A stretch of DNA of 64,000 bases from an uncultured Aliiroseovarius sp. (lineage in GTDB: Bacteria; Pseudomonadota; Alphaproteobacteria; Rhodobacterales; Rhodobacteraceae): contig NZ_CANMFT010000004.1 in NCBI RefSeq assembly GCF_947497285.1, positions 186,001 through 250,000 of the forward strand, written 5' to 3'. The stretch's first letter is position 1; each line of letters opens with the position of its first letter. Below the pieces are notes generated by a model. The model did no database searches. It was given only the letters and a program-made list of their open reading frames with translations, and was not told the DNA's origin. The translations under genes and the position numbers were made by a program. Shown in pieces: positions 55,873-64,000 of this stretch.

Positions 55873-56561
55873 GCCACGTCGTCATACTGACGGGTGCCGG
55901 GATATCGGCCGAAAGTGGCTTGGGCACGTTTCGCGACAAAGACGGGCTGTGGACCAAATATGACCTGAACGACGTCGCCACACCCGAGGGCTTCGCCCGC
56001 AACCCGGCGCTGGTCCACGATTTCTATAATGCCCGTCGAGCCAATTGCCTGCAGGCCCGCCCGAACGCGGCACACATCGCATTGGCACGACTTCAAACCC
56101 TGCACGCGGGGCGCGTCACCCTTGTTACGCAAAACGTTGATGACCTGCATGAACGCGCCGGCGCGCGGGGCGTCATTCACATGCATGGCTCGCTTTTGGG
56201 TGCGCTTTGCGCCGCGTGCGATCATCGGTGGGCGGCGCCAGCTGAAATGTCTCCGACCGCGACCTGCCCGGCCTGTTACACCGCAGCCACCCGCCCGGAT
56301 ATCGTGTGGTTCGGCGAAATGCCCTATAACATGGAGGTCATTGATCAGGCGCTGACACAGGCGGATCTGTTCGTGGCGATCGGCACCTCTGGGAAAGTCT
56401 ACCCGGCGGCCAGCTTCGTGTCCGAAGCGCGCGCCATGGGTGTCGAGACATTGGAGTTGAACCTGGAACCCTCGTCGCAAGCAGGCACCTTCGATGACGC
56501 ACGGTTCGGTCCTGCGACCCATTTGGTCCCCGAATGGGTGGACAGCATGTTACGCGCTTGA
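55869..56561 (+). CDS. cobB: NAD-dependent protein deacylase, Sir2 family
   Basis: Sirtuin removing acetyl or other acyl groups from lysines. The 230-residue protein has GAGISAESGLGTFRDKDGLW, QNVDDLHERAGA, catalytic HMHGS, two zinc-binding C-x2-C pairs (CAAC and CPAC), and the NAD-site IGTSGKVYPAA. It is the short, single-domain prokaryotic type. Translation begins at GTG 55869, overlapping the HxlR regulator stop. Confidence 0.93.
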   Translation: MSHVVILTGAGISAESGLGTFRDKDGLWTKYDLNDVATPEGFARNPALVHDFYNARRANCLQARPNAAHIALARLQTLHAGRVTLVTQNVDDLHERAGARGVIHMHGSLLGALCAACDHRWAAPAEMSPTATCPACYTAATRPDIVWFGEMPYNMEVIDQALTQADLFVAIGTSGKVYPAASFVSEARAMGVETLELNLEPSSQAGTFDDARFGPATHLVPEWVDSMLRA

Positions 56562-56576
56562 TCCCAGATCGTGGTG

Positions 56577-56601
56577 TGACCGCACCAACGCGGTGCGGTC
56601 A
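56577..56601. repeat. Perfect 10-bp hairpin between convergent cobB and the PCu(A)C gene
   Basis: TGACCGCACC, loop AACGC, GGTGCGGTCA: a perfect 10-bp stem 15 bases after the cobB stop. No T-run follows on either strand. Confidence 0.6.
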
Positions 56602-56626
56602 ACCGGGGTGACGAAGCCCCAGACGG

Positions 56627-56668
56627 GCATGGGGTGGGCCGGGGACGCATTCACCGCCCGCCCCACGC
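56627..56668. repeat. Second GC-rich hairpin between the same convergent genes
   Basis: GCATGGGGTGGGC (56627-56639) and GCCCGCCCCACGC (56656-56668) pair over 13 bases with one mismatch and one possible G-U. It starts near the stop of the PCu(A)C gene and may act as its terminator, although no U-tract follows. Confidence 0.45.
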
Positions 56669-56675
56669 CCAACCC

Positions 56676-57209
56676 TTAGTTGGTTTTGGCCGCGCCTTGG
56701 TTCATCTGACCATTGCCCATATTGCTATGGTCCATCTTGCCGTTCTGCATGCCGTCGCCCATCATCGGGTTGCGGTTCAGATCGACGGGGATCTCGACGG
56801 TCATCTCGCCTGACTTTTCAAACACGAGCGTGACGCTGATGGTTGATCCGTCTTCGAAAGGTTGGTTCAGGCCCATGAACATCACGTGGTCGCCACCGCG
56901 TTGGAGCGCATGCATGCCGCCGGCTGCAACCGGGAAGCCTTCTTCGACTTCCATCATCTGCATGACGCCCTCGGCGTTTTCTTTGTGCGTATGCAGCTCG
57001 ACCCGTTTGGCGACATCCGACTTGGCAGCGACAAGCCGGTCGTCTTCAGTGCCGTGGTTCATGATCTGGAAGAAGGCAGCACCGGCCATGGCCTTGGGGC
57101 CAGAGGCACGTGCATAGGCGTCCTCGATCATGATCATGCCTTCTGCGAAAGCGGGCAAGGCGAACAGGGCAGCCGCACCAGCGGCCAGAATGGTTTTCAT
57201 AGGGGACAT
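56676..57209 (-). CDS. Periplasmic copper chaperone PCu(A)C
   Basis: Copper chaperone that supplies copper to cytochrome oxidase in the periplasm. The 177-residue protein has a signal peptide (ending AFA, residue about 22), the DUF461 beta domain with AYARASGPKAMAGAAFFQI, a first metal site HTHKENAEGVMQM and a second in MHALQRGGDHVMFMGL. The C-terminal 35 residues are rich in Met, Asn and Gln (MQNGKMDHSNMGNGQMNQG), an added possible copper-binding tail. AAGGA precedes ATG 57209. Confidence 0.9.
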   Translation of the reverse strand: MSPMKTILAAGAAALFALPAFAEGMIMIEDAYARASGPKAMAGAAFFQIMNHGTEDDRLVAAKSDVAKRVELHTHKENAEGVMQMMEVEEGFPVAAGGMHALQRGGDHVMFMGLNQPFEDGSTISVTLVFEKSGEMTVEIPVDLNRNPMMGDGMQNGKMDHSNMGNGQMNQGAAKTN

Positions 57210-57257
57210 TTCAGTATCCTTTGGTCCGAAAAAAGAAGTGGTCTGAGGTGAAGTGGA

Positions 57258-57605
57258 TCAGACCAGCGCCGGGGGACCACGGGCTGAAGGCGTCAGTTCG
57301 GTGCGCCCGACATGGGCCAGAACCTGCATCGGGACGATATGAGAGACGATCCGCAATTCGGGTCTGTCGAAGGTGGGAACACTAAACTCAGCGGCGAAAA
57401 TCTGCGCGCCATCCGGGCACAGATGCACCGATTCGATGGGTTCGCCATCCGGGCCGACGGACAGGGTCGTCATTCCGACGCCTGTGCAGATCACCATTTC
57501 GATCGCAGCGCCGACATCGGGGCTGCTGCCACGGGCTTGCGCCAGCGAAAAGCTGGTCACGGTCAGCAGAAGCGCCAAAACATATGCTGCGAACGCACGG
57601 ATCAT
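57258..57605 (-). CDS. Small exported protein upstream of the copper chaperone, DUF2946-like
   Basis: A 115-residue protein with a signal peptide (about 1-24, ending AQA), then EMVICTGVGMTTLSVGPDGEP, HLCPDGAQIF and a Pro-rich end. The two cysteines and layout recall DUF2946-type proteins that accompany copper genes. It is encoded 48 bases upstream of the PCu(A)C gene on the same strand, so a joint role in copper handling is inferred from context. Confidence 0.65.
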   Translation of the reverse strand: MIRAFAAYVLALLLTVTSFSLAQARGSSPDVGAAIEMVICTGVGMTTLSVGPDGEPIESVHLCPDGAQIFAAEFSVPTFDRPELRIVSHIVPMQVLAHVGRTELTPSARGPPALV

Positions 57606-57671
57606 CCATCAAGAGCTATGCTGCTTTTCCGACCAGCACAAGCGACAAAAGGTAACAGGCCCCAGCCATGC

Positions 57672-57704
57672 GAAAACCGCCCGAAGCGGCAAGCCTCGGG
57701 CGGT
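57672..57704 (-). terminator. Rho-independent terminator after rpmB
   Basis: On the minus strand ACCGCCCGAGGC, loop TTGCC, GCTTCGGGCGGT form a 12-bp stem with one mismatch, followed by TTTTC. It lies 31 bases after the rpmB stop. Confidence 0.75.
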
Positions 57705-57735
57705 CAAAAACCGGTCAATCCGGGACGCAAGGGGC

Positions 57736-58023
57736 TTAGGCGGTGGCCTGAGCCTTTGCGATTTCTTTTTTGATTTTCAGCGCGTTGTCCGACAGCTCAG
57801 GGCCTTTTGCCTTGGCCAGGAAAGCGTCCAATCCGCCACGGTGATCTACCGTGCGCAGGGCTGCTGCTGAAATACGCAATTTGAACGCGCGACCCAGTGC
57901 TTCGGACTGAAGCGTCACATCGTTCAGGTTGGGCAGAAACCGGCGGCGGGTTCTGTTTTTGGCGTGGCTGACATTGTTGCCAGTCATCGGGCCTTTTCCG
58001 GTCAATTCGCAAACGCGCGACAT
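57736..58023 (-). CDS. rpmB: 50S ribosomal protein L28
   Basis: Large-subunit ribosomal protein. The 95-residue sequence starts [26 protein letters not shown], the family's signature, and ends in a basic/helical tail ([13 protein letters not shown]) that is longer than in E. coli L28 (78 residues). It stands alone with a terminator after it and its promoter in 58024-58100. Confidence 0.97.
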   Translation of the reverse strand: MSRVCELTGKGPMTGNNVSHAKNRTRRRFLPNLNDVTLQSEALGRAFKLRISAAALRTVDHRGGLDAFLAKAKGPELSDNALKIKKEIAKAQATA

Positions 58024-58099
58024 GGTTTCTTCCTTGCTCTCTCGGGCCAGATTGGTGAGGTGTTCTGCGCGCCCTCGCGCCGCTCACGTCCAGCCGGTC

Positions 58100-58131
58100 A
58101 ATACAAACGGGCGCCGCAGTGGCAGCGCCCC
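58100..58131 (-). terminator. Probable terminator after the ABC exporter gene
   Basis: On the minus strand GGGCGC (58130-58125) and GCGCCC (58114-58109), with inner GC/GC pairs flanking a short loop, are followed by GTTTGTATT, about 93 bases after the ABC gene stop. Confidence 0.5.
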
Positions 58132-58223
58132 AAATTCCGTCCGCGGTGGATAGACCCAATCGGATGGGACGTCAAGTGAGTCTAAGAACCGCGACACGGG
58201 ATTTTTCTGCGCGCTGCGATCTG

Positions 58224-60053
58224 CTATTCCTCGGCCAAAAAACCGCCCGACTGCCGGTTCCACAGCCCAGAGTAGGTGCCACCCATTGCCAAAAGCTCAT
58301 CATGACTTCCCTCTTCAATGATGCGGCCTTCGTCCAGCACCACAATCCGGTCCATCTGCGCGATGGTGGACAGGCGGTGGGCGATGGCGATGACGGTCTT
58401 ACCTTGCATCATGCCATAGAGGGTTTTCTGGATCGCGGCTTCAACTTCGCTGTCCAATGCCGAGGTCGCCTCGTCCAGCACAAGGATCGGTGCGTCTTTA
58501 AGCATGACCCGCGCAATGGCGACCCGCTGGCGTTGTCCACCCGACAACTTCACGCCGCGTTCGCCCACATGCGCGTCGTATCCGGTGCGCCCCTTGGGAT
58601 CTTCCAGCAGCTGAATGAAATCGTGCGCTTCGGCGCGGCGGGCAGCGGCGATCATCTGGTCCTCGGTCGCCTCCGCGCGCCCGTAAAGAAGGTTCGCGCG
58701 CACCGACCGATGCAACAGGCTGCTGTCCTGTGTGACCATCCCGATCTGCGCGCGCAGACTGTCTTGCGTCACCAGCCGCACATCCTGACCGTCGATCAGA
58801 ATGCGCCCGCCTTCCGGGTCGCGAAACCGCAGCAACAGATTCACAAGGCTGGATTTGCCCGCACCTGACCGTCCAACCAGCCCAACTTTTTCGCCGGGGC
58901 GCACTCTCAGCGACACGTCCTCCAACCCGCCGGACCCTTTTCCATAGTGATGTGTCAGGCCATCGAATTCGATCTGGCCCTCGGTCATCACAAGGTCTTT
59001 GGCATCGGGAACATCTGTCAGCTCGTGCGCGACCGAGATCGAGCGCAACCCTTCCCGGATCACACCCATATGTTCAAACAGCCGGATTGTGACCCACATG
59101 ATCCACCCGGACATGCCGTTCAGACGCACCACCAATGCCGAGGCTGCAGCGACCTCTCCGACCGAGACTTCGCCCTGCGACCAAAGCCAGACAGCAGACC
59201 CCAACACACCGGTAATCAGAAGGCCGTTCAGTAGGTTTAGGCCGAAGCTGAGTTCGGTCATCAGCCGCAGAAAGCGTTGAAACCGCAGCCGCAGGCGTTT
59301 CAGCGACGACAGGGCATAGCGTTCTTCCCCCGCCCCTTGCGAAAACAGTTTCACGCTTTCGATATTGGCATAGGCGTCCACGATCCGCCCTGTAACCAGC
59401 GACCGCGCGTCAGACCATTTCTCGGACGCCACCGATACGCGTTTGGCGATATATCGGACGTAGAGCACGTAAAACACCAGCCAGATGCCAAGCGGCAGCG
59501 CCAGCCGCACGTCGACTTGGCCGAGGATCACCATCGCGCTGAGCACATAGGTGGTGGCGTAGAAGATGCCTTCAAAGAACATATAGGTGCTGTCTTCGAC
59601 CGCCGGGCCAAGCTGCATCACGCGGTTGGACAAGCGTCCTGCGAAATCGTTTTGGAAAAACCCCAACGACTGACCCAGCATGTGACGATGCGCCCGCCAG
59701 CGCACTTGTTCCTGCATATTGCCCGCAAGGGTTTGCTCCAGAAAGAAACGGTTCAAGGTGATGGCGAGCGGTCTGAGGAAGATGATGAACACCGCCGCGG
59801 CCAGAAGCTCGATCCCATGCATGCGCCAGAAGCTCTCTGGCGCGGACTGGTTCATCATATCGACGACCCGCCCGGTATAGAAAATTACGCCTGTCTCGAT
59901 CAGCGCGACCAGTATGCCGGTCAGCGCCATCCAGATCATCCACTTGCGAAAGGGACCGAACTGCGACTTGTAATATGCCCACAGCGTATTGGGCGGCGTG
60001 CCTGTGTCATGCGGGGCAAATGGATCAACGAGGTTTTCAAAGAAACGAAACAT
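58224..60053 (-). CDS. ABC exporter, fused permease/ATPase
   Basis: Full-length half-transporter of the MsbA/multidrug type, 609 residues, inner membrane. The N-terminal 330 residues have six membrane helices; the ATPase domain shows Walker A GRSGAGKSSLVNLLL, Q-loop, signature LSGGQRQRVAIARVML, and Walker B ILVLDEATSAL. It should dimerise. Substrate (lipid, drug or peptide) is unknown. ATG 60053 is chosen. It stands alone. Confidence 0.92.
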   Translation of the reverse strand: MFRFFENLVDPFAPHDTGTPPNTLWAYYKSQFGPFRKWMIWMALTGILVALIETGVIFYTGRVVDMMNQSAPESFWRMHGIELLAAAVFIIFLRPLAITLNRFFLEQTLAGNMQEQVRWRAHRHMLGQSLGFFQNDFAGRLSNRVMQLGPAVEDSTYMFFEGIFYATTYVLSAMVILGQVDVRLALPLGIWLVFYVLYVRYIAKRVSVASEKWSDARSLVTGRIVDAYANIESVKLFSQGAGEERYALSSLKRLRLRFQRFLRLMTELSFGLNLLNGLLITGVLGSAVWLWSQGEVSVGEVAAASALVVRLNGMSGWIMWVTIRLFEHMGVIREGLRSISVAHELTDVPDAKDLVMTEGQIEFDGLTHHYGKGSGGLEDVSLRVRPGEKVGLVGRSGAGKSSLVNLLLRFRDPEGGRILIDGQDVRLVTQDSLRAQIGMVTQDSSLLHRSVRANLLYGRAEATEDQMIAAARRAEAHDFIQLLEDPKGRTGYDAHVGERGVKLSGGQRQRVAIARVMLKDAPILVLDEATSALDSEVEAAIQKTLYGMMQGKTVIAIAHRLSTIAQMDRIVVLDEGRIIEEGSHDELLAMGGTYSGLWNRQSGGFLAEE

Positions 60054-60247
60054 GCGTGCGCTCCGTGCGCTTGGAAAGAAAAAGGATGGACGGGGCCAAC
60101 GAAAGCCCAACAGGACCAGCGTCTAGTGGCTGTATCGGGTCCTGAGTAGTCGCATCCCACATCTCTCCTTCATGTTCGTTCAGGGACGCTAGCCCAGATG
60201 TTAGCGCCCATCAACCCCTTCAGTCCCACAGGCAACGCGCCTACCCG

Positions 60248-61234
60248 TCAGGCGGAAGCCGGGTTCTGCAAATGGTCGATCAACTCTTCGGCCGCGCGGG
60301 CAGCCGAGATTTCCCCACCCGCGACTTGCGCGCCAAGTGTGTTGAGGCGCGTGCGCGTTTCAGGGCGTTCGAGCACCGACAAAAGGCCAAGGCGCACGTC
60401 CTCTTCGAACCAGTGGCGGGCTTGTTGGGCGCGGCGTTTGTCCCAATGTCCCTCGGCGCGCCGCCAATCCACAAGCTCGCGCATCGCGTCCCATGCTTCT
60501 GGCAATCCATCTTGCGTCACCGCCGACACCATCATGGCTTTGGGAAATCCCTCAGGGTCATAAACGCGCTTGCGCAACAGGCGCAGCGCGCCCGCATAGT
60601 CGGCGCAGGTCCGCATCGCCGTTGGTTTCAGATCGCCATCCGCCTTGTTCACCAAGATCAGGTCCGCGATTTCCATGATCCCGCGCTTTACACCCTGAAG
60701 CTCGTCTCCACCAGCGGGGGCGAGCAGCAGCAGAAACAGGTCGGACATTTCTGCCACCATCGTTTCAGACTGGCCAACGCCGACGGTTTCGATCAACACA
60801 ATATCAAACCCGGCGGCTTCGCACAGGGCCACAGCTTCGCGGGTGCGTCGCGCCACGCCGCCCAGCTGGGATTGCGATGGCGAGGGGCGGATAAACGCGT
60901 TCTTCTCGCGGCTCAGGCTTTCCATCCGCGTTTTGTCCCCAAGGATCGACCCGCCCGACCGGGCTGAACTGGGGTCAACGGCCAGAACGGCAACCTTTAG
61001 ACCCTTTTCAATCAGGAACATCCCGAACGCTTCGATGAAGGTGGATTTGCCCACACCCGGTGTGCCGGACAGACCGATCCGCAGCGCCTGACGGCCCGCC
61101 CCCGCCAACAAATCCAGCAATTCGCCCGCCTGTTTGCGATGATCTGACCGCCCACTTTCCACCAGAGTGATTGCCCGCGCCAAAGCCCGCCGTTCGCCCG
61201 CGGCCACGCGTTTTGCCAGATCCTGAATGTCCAT
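60248..61234 (-). CDS. meaB: Methylmalonyl-CoA mutase-associated GTPase MeaB
   Basis: G3E-family GTPase chaperone protecting B12-dependent methylmalonyl-CoA mutase. The 328-residue protein has Walker A GLSGTPGVGKSTFIEAFG (about 53-70), VLAVDPSSARSGGSILGDKTRM, the base-binding IETVGVGQSE and LILVNKADGD. No mutase gene is in the window. ATG 61234 is chosen; it is divergent from hrpB with 114 bases between. Confidence 0.93.
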   Translation of the reverse strand: MDIQDLAKRVAAGERRALARAITLVESGRSDHRKQAGELLDLLAGAGRQALRIGLSGTPGVGKSTFIEAFGMFLIEKGLKVAVLAVDPSSARSGGSILGDKTRMESLSREKNAFIRPSPSQSQLGGVARRTREAVALCEAAGFDIVLIETVGVGQSETMVAEMSDLFLLLLAPAGGDELQGVKRGIMEIADLILVNKADGDLKPTAMRTCADYAGALRLLRKRVYDPEGFPKAMMVSAVTQDGLPEAWDAMRELVDWRRAEGHWDKRRAQQARHWFEEDVRLGLLSVLERPETRTRLNTLGAQVAGGEISAARAAEELIDHLQNPASA

Positions 61235-61348
61235 GTCGCCTCCAACTTTCGCACAGTCATGGCGCGCAAGTTGCGGTCTGTCCAGAGGTCCAGCGCTAAC
61301 AGCCCGCTGACGTCTGGACCAAAGACGCGTCACGCCCGATAAGGGGGG

Positions 61349-63802
61349 ATGCACGACACACTGCCCATACACGAAGCCCTGCCCGACCTGATGGCTGCCC
61401 TGCACCAAGCGGGCCGCGCCGTGCTGATGGCGCCGCCTGGGGCGGGGAAAACCACTGTGGTGCCGCTAGCCATGCTTGAGGCGAAGGCCTTTGCAGGCAA
61501 GTTGATCATGTTGGAGCCCCGCCGTCTGGCCGCCCGCGCTGCCGCCGAGCGGATGGCGCAAACCTTGGGCGAACGGGTGGGGGAAACTGTTGGCTATCGC
61601 ATTCGCGGCGAGGCCAAAACCAGCAAAGCCACCCGGATCGAGGTCGTCACCGAGGGCATCCTGACTCGGATGCTGCAATCCGACCCGTCGCTGGACGGGG
61701 TCGGTGCGGTGATCTTTGACGAATTCCACGAACGTTCCCTGAATGCGGATCTCGGCCTTGCCCTGACGTGGGAGGCGATGCAGGCCCTGCGCGAAAATCT
61801 GAAATTGGTCGTCATGTCCGCCACGTTGGACGCCGACCCAGTTGCGTGCCTGTTGAACGATGCGCCCATCATCCGCTCAGAAGGCCGTGCCTTTCCAGTT
61901 GAAACACGCCACCTGCCCGCGCCTTTGCCAAAGACCGCGCGCTTGCCCGACGCGACCGCCGCACTGGTGCGCCAAGCCCTGCACGAGACCGAGGGCGGCG
62001 TGTTGGTGTTCCTGCCCGGCGAAGGCGAAATTCGCCGGACCGAAGCTGCGCTGCGCCCACATTTGCCCGCCGATTGTCACCTGCATCCGCTGTTCGGCGC
62101 GATGGATTTCGCGGCCCAGCGCGCCGCAATTGCACCGGCCACATCGGGACGGAAAATCGTGCTGGCTACCTCGATCGCTGAAACATCGCTGACCATTCAG
62201 GACATTCGCGTTGTGGTCGACGCGGGCCAGTCGCGCCGCGCCCGGTTCGACCCAGGGTCAGGCATGTCACGGCTGGTCACCGAACGCGTGTCAAAGGCCG
62301 AGGCTACGCAACGCCGGGGCCGCGCTGGCCGCGTCGCACCGGGCGTTTGCTATCGGCTCTGGACCAAAGGCGAAGAGGGCGGTCTGCCCCCCTTCCCACC
62401 CGCCGAGATTGAAACCGCCGACCTTGCCCCTCTGGCGCTTGAGCTTGCGCAATGGGGCTCACCCGATGGGTCAGATCTAGCCTTTCTGACGCCCCCGAAC
62501 TCAGGCGTGCTGGCCGAGGCGCAATCGTTGCTGCAAGCGCTCGGCGCACTGGATGGAGATGGTCGGATTACCCCGCACGGCCAGACGCTGGCCCGCCTGC
62601 CGATGCACCCGCGCCTTGGGCACATGCTGGCAACCGCCGGCCCCGATGCCGCCGATCTTGCTGCACTGTGGGGCGAGCGTGATCCACTGCCCCGTCACGC
62701 GCCCCGTGATCTTTCCCTAAGGCTTGAAGCCATCCGCGACCCGAAATCGTTCGAGGCGCGCCGCGCCATCACGCCAAACCGAGGCGCGATAGAACGCCTC
62801 CGCTCTGAGGCCCGACGCCTTCGCAAACTTGTTCCGCCAAAGAACACCACGCTCAGCGAAGCCCAAATGGCCGCGCTGGCCTATCCTGACCGCGTGGGGC
62901 TGCGGCGCCCCGGTGACACGCCGCGTTTCGTTTTGTCCGGCGGCAAAGGGGCCGTGATGGACGAAGGCGACCCCCTTGCCGGCGCGCGTCTGATCGTCGT
63001 CACCGACACCGATGGAAACCCGCGCGAAGCCCGCATTCGCCAAGCCATCCAGATCAGCGAAGGCGAGCTGCACGAGTTGTTTGCCGATCAGATCACTTGG
63101 ATCGACCACTGCGCTTGGTCCAAGCGTGACGGTAGGGTCATCGCCCGGCGACAAGAGCGGTTTGGCGCTTTGGTGCTGGATGACCGGATGTGGAAAGACG
63201 CCCCTACTGAAGCGATCGCGCACGCAATGCTGGACGGGGTGCGCGAGCTTGGGCTGCGTCCTTCGAACGCCGCGCGCCGGTTCATTGCGCGGGTTGAACT
63301 ATTGCGCGCAGGCGGTGACGACTTGCCCGATATGTCCGACGGTGCTCTGATGGACACGCTTGAGGATTGGCTTTTGCCTCACCTCTCTGGTGTGAAGACC
63401 AGCGCCGACTGGAAGCGGTTCGAATTGCTCGACGCCCTGCGCGCACGACTTGACTGGGCGCAGATGACGCGGCTGGATCAGGGCGCGCCCGCGCATTTCA
63501 CCACGCCTATGGGTCGTAAAATCCCCATCGACTATTCCGGTGATGGTCCCGAAATCAGCCTTCGCTTGCAGGAAATGTTCGGCACGACCCGTCATCCCAT
63601 GATCGGAAAGACACCGCTTCGGGTCACGCTGTTGTCTCCGGCGCGGCGCCCTGTTCAGACCACGACAGACATCCCCGGCTTCTGGGCGTCGAGCTATGCC
63701 GATGTGCGCAAGGACATGCGTGGACGCTATCCCAAACACCCCTGGCCCGAGGATCCGACCCAAGAGGATCCGACGCTGCGCGCCAAGCCCCGAAAGGGTT
63801 AG
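61349..63802 (+). CDS. hrpB: ATP-dependent helicase HrpB
   Basis: DEAH-like RNA/DNA helicase of unknown physiological role. The 817-residue protein has Walker A MAPPGAGKTTVVPLAML (about 27-43), the DEFH box in IFDEFHERSLNADLG, SAT in VVMSATLDADPV, motif VI QRRGRAGRVAPG, and the HrpB C-terminal domain ending FWASSYADVRKDMRGRYPKHPWPEDP. Full family length. The stop precedes a 128-base gap. Confidence 0.95.
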   Translation: MHDTLPIHEALPDLMAALHQAGRAVLMAPPGAGKTTVVPLAMLEAKAFAGKLIMLEPRRLAARAAAERMAQTLGERVGETVGYRIRGEAKTSKATRIEVVTEGILTRMLQSDPSLDGVGAVIFDEFHERSLNADLGLALTWEAMQALRENLKLVVMSATLDADPVACLLNDAPIIRSEGRAFPVETRHLPAPLPKTARLPDATAALVRQALHETEGGVLVFLPGEGEIRRTEAALRPHLPADCHLHPLFGAMDFAAQRAAIAPATSGRKIVLATSIAETSLTIQDIRVVVDAGQSRRARFDPGSGMSRLVTERVSKAEATQRRGRAGRVAPGVCYRLWTKGEEGGLPPFPPAEIETADLAPLALELAQWGSPDGSDLAFLTPPNSGVLAEAQSLLQALGALDGDGRITPHGQTLARLPMHPRLGHMLATAGPDAADLAALWGERDPLPRHAPRDLSLRLEAIRDPKSFEARRAITPNRGAIERLRSEARRLRKLVPPKNTTLSEAQMAALAYPDRVGLRRPGDTPRFVLSGGKGAVMDEGDPLAGARLIVVTDTDGNPREARIRQAIQISEGELHELFADQITWIDHCAWSKRDGRVIARRQERFGALVLDDRMWKDAPTEAIAHAMLDGVRELGLRPSNAARRFIARVELLRAGGDDLPDMSDGALMDTLEDWLLPHLSGVKTSADWKRFELLDALRARLDWAQMTRLDQGAPAHFTTPMGRKIPIDYSGDGPEISLRLQEMFGTTRHPMIGKTPLRVTLLSPARRPVQTTTDIPGFWASSYADVRKDMRGRYPKHPWPEDPTQEDPTLRAKPRKG

Positions 63803-63930
63803 AAAGGGCGCGGGGAACTGCTTGCGCGCGCCATCACGGGCGATTTACTTGCAATTTCCCCATAAAACCCCCTATTTTAAGGACTAACGATAAGAACACG
63901 AGCACAAACAAGAAACGCGCAGGTCCGATT

Positions 63931-64000
63931 ATGTCTTCACTCCTAAAGCAAGCCTGGGACGAGGTTGTGTCCCCTATGATCCAACGCCCCAAACGGGTTC
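63931..64000 (+). CDS. Start of a further gene, cut by the window end; possibly a NUDIX hydrolase
   Basis: ATG 63931 opens a frame running off the end with 23 codons visible (MSSLLKQAWDEVVSPM, then IQRPKRV). The wording resembles the N-terminus of NUDIX hydrolases of Rhodobacteraceae, but 23 residues cannot settle this. AGG lies 8 bases upstream of the ATG. Confidence 0.4.
   Translation, partial: MSSLLKQAWDEVVSPMIQRPKRV

Overview
The window is a compact, GC-rich chromosomal stretch from an alphaproteobacterium, most likely a member of the Rhodobacteraceae (Roseobacter group). This rests on gene content and order: a Rhodobacter-type flagellar block with an SltF-like lytic transglycosylase, the order cmk-rpsA-ihfB-lapA-trpF-trpB, the miaB-phoH-ybeY-corC-lnt-metK run, irr divergent from fabA-fabB-fabI, and a SAM/SAH riboswitch before metK, an RNA class known from Rhodobacterales. 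I see no transposase, integrase, prophage or CRISPR array. Nearly all of the window reads as stable core genome with a few accessory genes in the gaps.

Layout. 0-8.4 kb: flagellar genes motA, a large periplasmic protein, sltF-like, flhA, fliR, flhB and a small coiled-coil protein, almost all overlapping and so one transcription unit. 8.5-12.9 kb: rplY, an opposed FkbM methyltransferase, pth, a DUF2332 protein and a serine hydrolase. 12.9-23 kb (minus strand): trpB, trpF, lapA and ihfB; rpsA; nitroreductase; cmk, a membrane protein and aroA; trmB; metK with its riboswitch. 23-29.7 kb (minus): lnt, corC, ybeY, phoH, a lipoprotein and an OmpA-like protein sharing a duplicated cysteine module, then miaB. 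29.9-34.6 kb: a glycosyltransferase-like protein, an FKBP isomerase, irr (minus), fabA, fabB and fabI.

34.8-40.4 kb is a tight six-gene catabolic-looking operon: three alpha/beta hydrolases, a threonine/serine dehydratase, an endonuclease/phosphatase-family enzyme and a zinc alcohol dehydrogenase. 40.5-44.1 kb is a Gtr-like surface glycosylation operon (methyltransferase, GtrA, GtrB-like, GT-C-like). 44.2-49.35 kb is the most accessory part: a Pro/Ala-rich membrane-anchored protein, three tandem small lipoproteins, tRNA-Arg(UCU), two tandem paralogous small membrane proteins, yjdM and an AT-richer DUF4062-type gene placed 4 bases after lepA.

49.4-64 kb holds lepA, an Lrp regulator divergent from an amino-acid dehydrogenase, a PfkB kinase, a small secreted protein, a low-molecular-weight phosphatase, a YdeI/OmdA protein, an HxlR regulator overlapping a sirtuin, a copper chaperone pair, rpmB, an ABC exporter, meaB, hrpB and the first codons of a further gene.

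The items most worth follow-up are the metK riboswitch (a known class, very clear here), the duplicated 30-residue Cys module in the OmpA-like/lipoprotein pair, the six-gene hydrolase operon, the uncharacterised flagellar-locus proteins and the DUF4062 insertion. Functions come from motif recognition by eye; no database search was run.
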